Source: Haberlea rhodopensis (Eukaryota > Streptophyta > Magnoliopsida > Lamiales > Gesneriaceae). From it: a stretch of DNA of 64,000 nucleotides. The notes under the pieces were generated by a model. The model was given only the letters and a program-made list of their open reading frames with translations. It was not told the origin of the DNA and did no database searches. Position 1 is the stretch's first letter. Each line of letters starts with the position of its first letter. The stretch spans positions 496,001 through 560,000 of the forward strand of contig CAJQUN010000040.1 of NCBI GenBank assembly GCA_907163345.1, written 5' to 3'. Shown in pieces: positions 53,801-64,000 of this stretch. Position numbers and translations under genes: made by a program.

Positions 53801-56159
53801 ATGATAATTGCCTCCGAGAATTGTACATCAAAAGTAAGTCATACAATGGAATGGCTTACTGGTGCCTGATTACAATTCACATTCCTTCTCCTGGTTTTCA
53901 TTGCAATTTCAAATTTGTTATCACGTAGAGCTTCAAGGAAAAGCTTTTCTTGTACGACATTGTCTCTAATGGACGCAATGGCATTGATGTAGACAAGTAT
54001 GTCTCCATCTGACTTTAGATCAATTTCAACAGCATAATGATCACTGAAGCATAACAATGAAAAAAGTAGTGCAATTTTCGCAGTTGCTTAGACTAAATTA
54101 CCACATATCTTCAGGTTTGATTACATTGTCCGAGACTCCAGGGCCTGTGGTCTAGGATGCAATTTTCAGTTTCAGAGGTACATGCTTGAATCTTTAGAAA
54201 ACTCATAACCAAATCCTATTGCAGTTGGCTCTAATATTTTTCAGAAATTAACATGCTCAAATCAAAATGGTACCCTAACTTTGCTGCCACTAATTGCAGG
54301 GTATTAGAAACCATGCGAGTGATTGATGATGAGATATGCTATCGTGCTAAGGAGTGTCAGTATTTATTTTAATCCGTACTTTAATGGTAGTTGCATATGC
54401 GACCATCTTATGTTTGAGCATACATTCAGATCTTACCATCCACAAACTATTTGCTGCTCGGGCAGATTTGCATCGCACAGTCTATACGCATGCAAAAGTA
54501 AAGGTGCCTGATTACTTTTAATAATTTTTTGTGCCAACAGTTTTTATTTTAAAGTTACAAATATAATCTGGAATAAACAATTTTACAGTGGGTCTTATTC
54601 AGGCAATTGAACTCATGTTTGTTGATGCCCTGGAAAAAGCAAATGATATTCTACGTATTTCATCCTACGTTGACGAACCAGCTCTATACTGGAAGGTCAC
54701 ACGGGATTTTGTTGATTAATTTAGTGATGTAATCTTCTTAAATGCTTGAGTGCTTATATCGTCGATTCGTTATGAACTGCAGTTAGATGACTCAATATTC
54801 AAAACAGTTGAAACTTCTTCCTCCCAAGATCTAAAGGAATCTCGAGATCTGGTCCTCCGCATCAGGAGAAGGGATCTTTATCGGGTACCTATGGAAGAAA
54901 CCAGGGGTGAAAGGGAATTAAAATTATATTTTTTTTAAAAAATTACACACCGTTATACTCAAAATTTCTGGTTGTCGTCCCTGGCAAAGCAGCCTCCAGT
55001 GATGCTCTTTGCATCTTTAAAGTTTTTTTTTTTTTTAATCTCTGCATCAACTTGGCCGTGTGATTTATATCATGTGATGCCTCACTTTATCCTCTCAAAA
55101 TGTTTTTGCAGTTTTGTAACGAGTTCGCTGTTCCCAAGGAAAAACTGGATCACTTCAAAAATATCACTCCTAAAGATATAGTTTGTTCACAGGTCTGACA
55201 GTGGTTCAACTAACATTCAATCTGGAGCATCAATAGTTTTCTTGATCGATTAGTTTTGATGTAGAATTCCGGCAGGCCAACCATACACGAGGAAGATATT
55301 GTGGTTAGCAATGTAAAAATAGATCTGACGCAAGGAAGAAATAATCCACTTGAAAGGTAATCTAATCAGATTTTGCAAAAGATTATTGTGGATTCTCTCA
55401 AAAGGTGCGGTTTCCTGTGATCGTCAAAGTAACTTTTCTCTTTCCTGTGTTCATGTGCTCCCTTCACCAGCATCAGCTTTTTCAAGGTACTATCATATTC
55501 ACTAGCACTCAAAATGTTGGTGCTGTAATTTGTTATTTTTCATTAAATTTTTTTCAAAATTTTCTTGCTTTACATCTTCCGTCAATGTCTTCTCGTCAAA
55601 ATTTTCTTGCTTTACATCTTCCGTCAATGTCTTCACTTTGTTGCCCCAACCAGTGGTGAATTGAGCTAGGGGCTAGCAGCATTAGTCTCCCAACATGTGA
55701 AACTGGTGGGAGCCTCTTAAAATTTAAATTCATTACTGAACTTTCCCAAATATTCCTTTCCCATGGAACTCCTAAAATACTGCTTAAATTTGATCTTACA
55801 TGAGAGTTTAAATGAAAATGCATGCATAATGTTGTCTTCTGACCTTGTCAGGATTATGAGAGCAATGAGAAATTTGCTATTAAAGATGATCGGATAAGCC
55901 ATTTGCTGCCTACATCTTATCAAGACATGATCGTGAGAGTTTACTCAAAGAAACCTGACCTGGTAATGGGAAACTATATTGAAAATCATAGTTATTTGGC
56001 ATTTGCCCTCCACATTATTGATTTTTCCCCTGAAATATCTTGCAGGTAGAGGCAGTATCAGAGGCCTTTGAAAATTTCCAGGTGAAGACTTATGGCATGA
56101 AGGCTCAAGTCCATGAAACTCCTGAGAAAAAGAAAAGGAAGATCTTGAGGTATAATTAA
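50833..56159 (+). CDS. VEN4: SAMHD1-type HD-domain dNTP triphosphohydrolase, 19 exons
   Basis: Predicted to hydrolyse dNTPs to deoxynucleoside plus triphosphate and so balance dNTP pools; the Arabidopsis homologue VENOSA4 affects chloroplast development. Exons: 50833-50955, 51614-51651, 51774-51796, 52457-52563, 52640-52691, 52770-52854, 53568-53658, 53798-53833, 53929-53996, 54115-54177, 54300-54355, 54430-54503, 54603-54695, 54783-54884, 55112-55192, 55265-55356, 55471-55486, 55852-55962, 56046-56159. Frames close perfectly to 474 aa, the plant family length. Metal-site blocks are RFEHSLG (His78), LLHDVGHGPFSH (His118/Asp119) and NGIDVDKFDY (Asp207). There is no SAM domain. The C-terminus has KKKRK, a possible NLS. 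Intron 2 uses a GC donor (GAG|GCAAGT). Confidence 0.96.
55555..55636. repeat. 42-bp tandem duplication in intron 17
   Basis: Two nearly identical copies of a unit containing attttcttgctttacatctt and ccgtcaatgtcttc, lying wholly inside the intron 55487-55851. Confidence 0.9.
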
Positions 56160-57296
56160 CGCGGCGGTGCTTGCTTTGCTGTTTGATAACTATTATCTGG
56201 AACGTGCATATAATAACGTTTTACATGTTGACTTTGACTTTGAGAATGATGTATACATTTGTCATTGTCTTTCGACAACATTTTTTACTCCCTTGGGTTT
56301 TATCTTGTAAATACAGTTTGTACAATGCTTTAAGTGATCGAGTTGTGTTTCTTAATCAGCTGCTATTTCACCCCTAGGATGCAGAAAGAGCCTTTGCTGG
56401 ACTGATTTATGCATGCTGTTATTGACAAAATATTATTATTCCACGACTCATTGGCCATATTTTTCCATCTTGCTTGGTATCTTTTTGCTTGTGAATACCA
56501 AAAGATCCATCTAAATACTATATTACACTCAGGATAGACGAACTAAAAAATTTAGTAAAAGAAAAACGGCAGTTGAATTAATATATTTATTAGAATTAAA
56601 ACGTTAACATATATTAAACATATAATTTTTTTTTTTTGTCATTCTCTTTGATAGGGACCCCTCAACAAGGGGTAAGCTTGGGATGTCTCCTGAAACATGT
56701 TTTTCAAACTAGATTCTTACATGAATTCTAAATACAATTTCCGCCCCCTTGAATCTCAATCGTGGTTTTGAAGCATGGATACTCCCTCTTAGTAGGAAAC
56801 CACATATTGCGTTTGGCAAAGATGAATAACAACAATCGGGACACTAGGAGGAAGCAACAACAATGGATGCATTATTATGATGAGAAGATATTGCAATGCC
56901 CTCAAACAATACATTTGCATTTACAGAATGGCAACATCAGAAGAAGCCTTGAGGACCAAAATTTTGTCCCCATTGTTTAACGACCCCCTAAAATGGACAC
57001 AGGCATCTATATTCCTCCAACAAATACTAACATCATCTGGATGATTCCATCGAGTATCTAATGTTAGTATTTCCCAGGGTTTTGTTATCTTCATCATGTA
57101 CAGATAATCCAAAATCTTTGAACTGGCTCATCACCACCAGGCCAACAAATCATAGTTACATAATTTTTGCAGTTGCCTTGAAGCCCTACAAAAAGTAATA
57201 ACCAACTCCATAGTCTTGATATGTCATCAGTCGAGTAGTGATGTTCGAGCTAGTTTTAGTGCAATTTTTCAATCGGTATGCAATTTACAGCAGAGG
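56160..57296. other. region between two convergent genes
   Basis: Holds the 3' ends of the HD-domain gene (plus) and the SUMO protease gene (minus). The segment 56640-57130 is GC-richer, and one minus-strand frame (FKDFGLSVHDEDNKTLGN) looks faintly coding but is soon closed by stops; I do not recognise it. Confidence 0.45.
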
Positions 57297-60200
57297 CTAG
57301 GGGTCTGATTTACATTTGGCTTCTTCACGAGCACGCTTGAACTCTTGTTTGAGTAGATCCAAAATTTTTTGCCTCAAACTGGAGGCTTCCTGTGGTTTGA
57401 ACCACTTCCTGCCAAACTGAATGAAAGTAACAATATCCGAGGAAAACACTGAGTGCAGAAAAATAGATAGAAAAAATAAAATTATTCAGAATCAAGAAAA
57501 AGAAGAGAAAATACAGAAATTCATAGTGCAAAAGAGTAATAAGAGTGGCAGAAGTACCATTGCCAAGTTGTTCTTCTTCAGCCTGTCAGGGGCCTCGTCT
57601 AGGAAGCGTTCCATAAAGAAAAGAACAAATACACCACAGTCGTATTCATTTCTTTGTTGAGGTACCTTGTATAGAGAAAATTAAAGAGAGAGAGAGAGAG
57701 AGAGATTAATTTGCTTTGGTTATATGAATGTTACCGTTGTCGAAAGATGATGAAATAGATGGCTAAAAGGTGGCCTCATATACACTTCTTTAAGAAGCAT
57801 TAAGAAAGCCGCCCTTTTCCTTTTAACTTATTTAATTAAGAAAATAATCAAGCAGCAGAATGCTTGAGAAGTGCTCCAGTTTTAGGCTTCTTATGAAAGA
57901 TAGACAATGCCAATTCCCACAACTAAATTTGCAAGTAGTATGAGAGTAAATGGCAGTGAATATACATCTAAGGCTGAAAATTACCTCAATCACTTTCTCA
58001 TTGATTCTTCGAGATAACTTTTTCCAGATTTTATCTGCGATGGGAATTTCAGGCGGCACTGTTTCTTGTCTCAAAAATTTCCACTCTCCAATTAAAAAGC
58101 TGCAGACCGATGTACATATGCACAAGTCAGTAGCAAGATCACGGCTAAAGAAATATTATTGTTAAACAAGTAGACCATAAAGAACAAGAACATCATGATA
58201 ATCTATGATAACAAATTCACAGATAAGTGGCACTGCCCACCCCCCCCCCCCCTTGCCCAAAAAAAAATTTTGAATACCAAAAAAAAATTTTTTTTTAAAA
58301 ATATTGTAGTTTTACCCTATAAAAATTGCATTCATGATAATACATTCTCATACTGCGCCCTACAATAGAATCACTCACTAAGATCAATGTTGCATGCTCC
58401 TTGATATACCCTTTTAGATTGCTGATTTCATATAATTAACATCCAATAGCATTGGTTAGCAGCTAATGCCTATGAAACACGTGAGAACATTTGGCTAGTA
58501 AATAATTTTAATTAGTTGGTCCCCTGTGATTAAAATTCCACTGACCTCTTCACATCATCGAAAATGTTGCCACTGGCATGCATTCCTAAAGAATCCAAAT
58601 GAAGTATGATTGGTCCTGATTCATCTTCTTTATCTGGTATGCAAATAATAACCAAACTCCAATGAAGACTGCAAAAGAAAGACGATGCAAATTAAGCGCA
58701 GTAAGGTAGCTAAGATAACATTTAAAATGAGGCCAGAAAAGAAAGCAGTAAGTTTAGAATACAGTAGCATACTAGCATGCATGTACTCGCAGTACATAAA
58801 AAAGAAATTCAACAGAAACACAAGCGAGAGGCAATCAAAACATGCACCCACCAGAATGCAGATACTAAGGTTAATGAATCAGAGTAATAATAGAAATAGC
58901 ATCAATAACATAAATGAAGCTTCCAGATTTCATAGGCAATAATACAAGTTTTCTAAATAAATAATGGCAACATGATAATTGATTTCTATTTGATAAAATG
59001 TTTCTTTTTCTATAGAGACGAGAAATATTAAACATCTCACATCTCTAATAGCTTGCACTCAAGATGGGTTAATTATTGAACATCGTACCATAGTTGGGCC
59101 AAGTTGGACGTCCTACATTCAAATCTCACCGCATCTATTTATATGAAGGGGCATTTTAGAGGCAATATCTAAAAACGCAGCAAATTCATAGGATGTATTG
59201 AAACTTTTTGATGAAGCGGGATTTAACATTCTAACTCATTAAATTGACCATCATCATCAAAATGATAAATGTGTTACAAATTCAAAGGACATGGCTTCCA
59301 TGGTTATTAATTCATGATTCTCTTTGTTTAGATAAATATAGAACTTCTAAAACCTCACAAGGCAACACAAAACTTTGGATTTAGCAAATCTCTCAATGTA
59401 GTAAACACAAGGTAAAGCTAATTCTGAAGAGATCGTGAAATTTTTAGTTAAAAATTTCACGATCAATCATACACTACTTACGATTCATGAATAGGTAGAA
59501 ATATGTATGCTTTTTCAAATATATTGACACCTTTCCACCACCTTCTGAACTTTACAAATGAAGTTTCCTTGTCGGCCTGCATCATTGAAAACATTAAATC
59601 CGAATGAAACAACTAATGGGAAAATATAGCATTTCATGAGAACAATAACCACAGTATCTATCTTACAAATAACCTTCTGATATCAATAAAGTATTCCAAT
59701 AGTTTCGTTGGAATAACCAAACCAGCAGCATGAGAGGCCTCAGAAATTAAACAAAGAGTAAAGAACAAAATGGGAAGAAGAATAGTTTCTCGCCGATAGC
59801 ATGCTGCATAATTCGTGTCTTTTAATAGAAAGTTGATAATATTATCTGAATACATTCTTAAAAACCATTACAAACAAGTGAATCTAAAAGATTTACCTCT
59901 GCCCTCTGTAAGATGCACAGAAGACAGAGATCTAACATTCTCATGTTTGATGTTATGCAAATAATGCCATTTTTCCTCATGTTGTATACGTCAAAAGATT
60001 CAAAACATTGATTGAAGTTCCTAGGGTCATTGTAAAAATCAAATTTAATCAATCTCTGAAAAATCTTGAATATAACAGTTTAAGAAGAGAGAAATCAATA
60101 CCTTGGAAAGGACATCGCGTTTCAACTTCTCATAGAAGTATGTATTAAAGAAATGATAATCACATCTCTCTGAGGCTGTTGAAGATGGCTTCTGCAGATA

Positions 60201-63200
60201 CCTATTCCAAAGGAGATCAATGAGTAAATAATCTCAATTGAATTGGTGCCAGCATGGAGGCGATTCTGTGATATAGGGGCGCTGAAGCTCTCGATCACTC
60301 CTCATCAAAAGATGAGATAAAAATTCGCTCTTTACTCGTGGGGAACCTTGATCTTGTATTGACTTACCGGATGTAAAAATTCATGATGGTTGATGATAAA
60401 TAAGATTCGGGAGTCAAGCATCGTATGTCCGAGTAGCAAATTTCAATTGCTTCGGGATCATCCCTATTTGCAGAAAAAAATTATTTAGAATATATAATTT
60501 AAAGTCATTTGTTTGAATCAAAACTCCCAGAAGCTGCATCACATATAATACCTTGAAGGATAGTAAATCTTGGTGTCCATGATGCTGAAAAGAAATAAAA
60601 CACAGGCATTATATATATACAGATGTCAATCATGCAAAGATGGTGTAGCTTATGGAAACAGACAGCCACAAAACAAAGTTGCAAATTATAAGGCTGGAAG
60701 ATCAACATACCTTTGATCCAGTTGGTCTGTTACATCAGTCTCAAGTTCTTCCTCATCCACTAGGACAACAGTTTTCTGCTATGAAATTGATGTCAAATTG
60801 TTGCATATTAAATTGTTGACCAAGGTCCCAAATGCACTTTCTAAACAACAATATGTATAAACTCTAGCAGTAAACAGAGAAGGTAGAACCTCAAAATAGA
60901 CAAGAAATGCTAAATACATTTAATACAGTCTCAAAGAATTTGAAGGACGTATATAACTTTAGAAGGCAACACAGAAAATTGTACAGATCATACCAATGGA
61001 CTCCCCGTTAAGGTTAGTGGACTAAGTTACCAAAAATTGATGGAAAAGAACAGATTAATTACTGTACATAGAAATGCCCCACCAAGAAATAGAGATTGGA
61101 TTTTCGAATAACTCGTAAAAGAAATGGAAATTTTTTCCTTCACAAACGATATGGATGTGTAAACTCCTTTAATCATAGATAGTAGAATTCAGCAGTACGG
61201 GTAAAATTCCAGTTATATGGTAACCTTTTCAAGTTCCTTTTTAATGCATATGATTTCGAATTTATCAATACAATAGAAAAAAGATGCGTCTCAGAGGCTC
61301 AAGATTTCTCAGAATTCTTACACCGTTGCGTTTGGACACATGTGAAGGGTGAAACCCAGGAGCATCTTCCCTAAGAATAATGAAGGATAAGGTTAAACAC
61401 ATCCACAATGCCATATATTACGTTGCTTAGCAGGAAGAAAAGAGTTATAAATGGTCATTAAACATGATTATCAAAAGAAAAAAGAAAAATCCTCAAGGCT
61501 GATAATGCAGAGATAAATGAAAACAAAAAAATCATAAAGTACACCTACTTGCTTGCATAACTGCAGGATACACTTCCTTCAGAATAATGAGGTGAAGGCG
61601 TAGAAGAGTGCGTTCCCAATTGCTTAACATTTGGTTGGGTTGGTTTATCATTTTTTACTGAAACATAGCCCGGAGATTTGAAAGGTGTTTGCCTTGAAGG
61701 TAAACCTATCTTCTGAGTATTCCAGAACTGATATCGTCCATTTGCACTGGCATTCTTGTTATCACAGTGTTTTAAAGTGGCCATTTCTTCTTTAAAGGAC
61801 TCGGTCTCCCCAAGGCCAATCTGTATTGCCATAAACAGATACGGAGAATGAATTTTAAGCAAAATCACCCTGGACCATTATGTAAATAGCAAAACAAAAA
61901 ACTGATACTTTATCATCCAATTTCCGGCAAAAATGTTTTGCAAATGTGGATTTTGAAGCCGGTGCAGATGAGGAAGTTCCAGACGACATGCTGTCCTTTG
62001 CATCTACAAAATTCATTTAATTTTCAAATACAACAAAAAACAGATCAGTATAAGAAGTGTGTACCTTGAAATAAAGTTGTAACAAGTTATCCACAAGCGA
62101 AGTATTTCTTTACTTGAAATGTCATCATTTATAGTGTCTGCCGGCGATCATCATTTTTCAGAAGCTCTACAATTCCATTAGTTTAATTTTTTTAATTTTG
62201 GCATAGAAAAGTTTCTCTTCTGCCTATATAGCAGATACTTTATACAGTCTAGATTGGAATTATTTATGCAACAAGAGCAAAATCCAAATTGATATGAAGT
62301 TACGAGAATTTACTTCTATATAGAAGCATTTTAATAGAAATACAAATCTGAGAGCTTATAAAGCAGACCAACCTTACCAATACGAGTCGGTTCATCAACT
62401 GATGGTGTGGTCTTCTTGCACTTTTCATCATCCTGTGGGACAATGTCATCACAAACTAAGACAAATGGTTCCTCCCAAAAAGTAAACCAAAGATAGAAAA
62501 TAGAAAGAATCAGCCAGAAGCCACTGAGAATTGTTTTATATAACAACTCATAACAGCCCTACCTATTACAAAGTTTGGCCAAGGCCAAATTGACACATCG
62601 CGATGACAATTAGGATTGGCCGCACAATGCGACAAAATGGAATTTACTCCAAACTAAGGTCAATCTGACAGTGGAAACATAAAATAGGATTTCACAAACA
62701 ACAGACCAAATATGACATGAGATATAATATGCCGATATCTGAGTAAATATTTTATTTGATGCTGATACTCCAAAATTCTAGAATGACAATAAAACCCAAG
62801 TTTTAGAAATATAACAGTAGTGCAGCAATGCTTCAAGGTTGTGATTTCAAAGAAACAAAAACAGAATGGTGTGATAGCGCAGACCAAGGACTAAGGTCTT
62901 TCATTCAGAGCATAATCTTGTTCTTTTCACAGGTAATATTTCAACACAATCTCAATAACAAAAATATAACTCCCATGGCCACGCCAAATCTCCTGAACAA
63001 AGAATTTTTGTCTACTACTCTCTTTTCATACTATCAGATACATAGTAAGTGCTACAAATCTTCTCATCAAAGATAAACCATCAGGACTAATTTTCCCACT
63101 CCAACTTACACAAGTAAACGCCCCTGACCCTCAAGCAAAACAAGAAAACTAGATTCAAGATAACAGGAAAATAAGTTACCTGGAATGACATTACACCCAC

Positions 63201-64000
63201 ATTTAAATTTGAACCATTAAATAAAAACCAAATTCTGACAACAAATGCACAATGACAGTAGTTGCACTCAATTTTAAAATTCCGAGAGGATTTTTGTGTT
63301 TATTGACTTAGTTTTCTTCTGTTATAATCATGACTATGCATAAGAATATTATTAAGAACCTCCTATTCTGGTCAAAACAGTAAAGGAGCCATGAAACGTC
63401 TCTGGACAATCAGGGCATTACGAAATTGTTCTAAGCAGAATTTTCGTCTAAAATAGCAATAACTTTTACCTCTGAATCAACAAAATAACAAACAACTATT
63501 TACTCGTCAATATGCACTCAAAATCAAAATATCCCCATTGATCATCCACAAACATAAACCGCAAAATCAAGTTCAAAACTCCAGTCCCTTTGGTTCTCTG
63601 TTTCTAACGTTCATTAAAGTTCTGCAAAAGCAAATTCAACTTAGCCAAAAATCACACCAATTGTTCAGCAGCTCAAATGAAATCACTCATACACCACAAT
63701 TTCATACAATGTTTTAGACTAGTAATTTTAATTATTCTACAGTTAGTTAGTCATAGCAGTAAGATAGTTAAGTTAGTTTTTCATATCCAGCTGTATTTGT
63801 ACATAAACGAACATATATATATTTTGTAGTTGCTTTTCTGTTTGAATGGAATTCATAATGTTCCCTCAAAGGGGGTGTTCTCCAAGTTTCTATACAATGA
63901 GGCATCATTTAAAGTCAATTTAGGGAATATAAACCAATCCAAAAATAAATACACCACATATTAAAAAAGGGGGAAAAGGACCTTCTGAAGCTTTCTCCGT
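57297..64000 (-). CDS. OTS1: SUMO protease of the OTS/ULP1C-D type (N-terminus beyond window)
   Basis: Cysteine protease (C48) that matures SUMO and removes it from nuclear targets; Arabidopsis OTS1/OTS2 control salt and growth responses. Exons (plus coordinates, transcribed right to left): 63982-64000 partial, 62378-62432, 61909-62003, 61549-61820, 61322-61370, 60711-60778, 60552-60584, 60368-60463, 60102-60201, 59482-59576, 58546-58668, 57985-58099, 57558-57665, 57297-57416. The last 13 give 442 aa plus stop, all in phase. Family blocks: SYLSSTIMNFYIRYLQ, CDYHFFNTYFYEKL, FVKFRRWWKGVNIFEKAYIF. Catalytic His is in HWSLVII (codon 58662-58664), Asp in LHLDS (58593-58595), oxyanion Gln in VPQQ and nucleophile Cys in DCGVF (57636-57638). 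Catalytically intact. OTS1 versus OTS2 cannot be decided. Confidence 0.94.
57685..57705. repeat. (GA)n microsatellite
   Basis: About ten GA units inside the third-from-last exon's downstream intron (57666-57984) of the SUMO protease gene. Confidence 0.9.
62433..63981 (-). other. large first visible intron of the SUMO protease gene
   Basis: About 1.5 kb without a supportable exon. A possible donor at 63180 (TTCCAG|GTAACT) has no open frame before it. The segment 63700-63870 has TTAGTTAGT-like wording reminiscent of a small LTR fragment, but no ends were found. Confidence 0.5.

Noticed and set aside
58238..58300. Poly-C and poly-A/T runs in a SUMO protease intron
   Set aside because: Simple homopolymer sequence, possibly partly an assembly artefact; no functional reading.

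Overview
This is a nuclear window from a flowering plant, almost certainly a eudicot. It is AT-rich, its genes have GT-AG introns, and it carries Ty1/copia elements primed by initiator-Met tRNA, TRIMs, tRNA-derived SINEs, hAT-type MITEs and long-LTR elements. Species cannot be told from the sequence alone.

Five host genes can be supported. (1) 10763-15133, plus: a complete nine-exon naphthoate synthase (MenB, phylloquinone pathway) with an N-terminal PTS2-like peroxisomal signal. (2) 17698-19106, plus: a complete class I ADP-ribosylation factor (181 aa) behind a 5'-leader intron. (3) 31190-32032, minus: a single-exon DUF1645 protein (280 aa) with a foldback element just upstream of its TATA box. 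(4) 50833-56159, plus: a complete 19-exon SAMHD1-type HD-domain dNTP triphosphohydrolase (VEN4-like, 474 aa). (5) 57297 to the window end, minus: a SUMO protease of the OTS/ULP1C-D type, complete at its C-terminus and running off the window at its N-terminus. Genes 4 and 5 are convergent. The five belong to unrelated pathways and do not form a functional cluster.

Most of the remainder is transposon-derived, in layers. 1094-5839 is a Ty1/copia element (211-bp LTRs, TSD ttctt) splitting an older gene remnant. 7159-7568 and 34733-35174 are hAT-type MITEs with perfect 8-bp TSDs. 21495-21757, 36466-36814 and 38048-38367 are three unrelated TRIMs. 22245-30655 is a stack: a foldback element built of ~24-bp repeats, entered by a long solo LTR, itself entered by a non-coding LTR element (LARD, TSD gatag) whose interior consists largely of three tandem arrays. 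37630-39145 is a LINE remnant holding a TRIM and a SINE. 40123-48809 is a decayed copia element (TSD atttc), one LTR of which holds a young SIRE-like element (TSD caata) that keeps an intact gag but has no pol.

There is no CRISPR array, operon, rRNA or stand-alone tRNA gene. The most unusual material is the gag-only SIRE derivative with its CpG-rich palindrome array, the LARD with three tandem arrays, and the minisatellite foldback. Exon boundaries were read by eye from splice consensus, reading-frame continuity and recalled family sequences; no database search was run.
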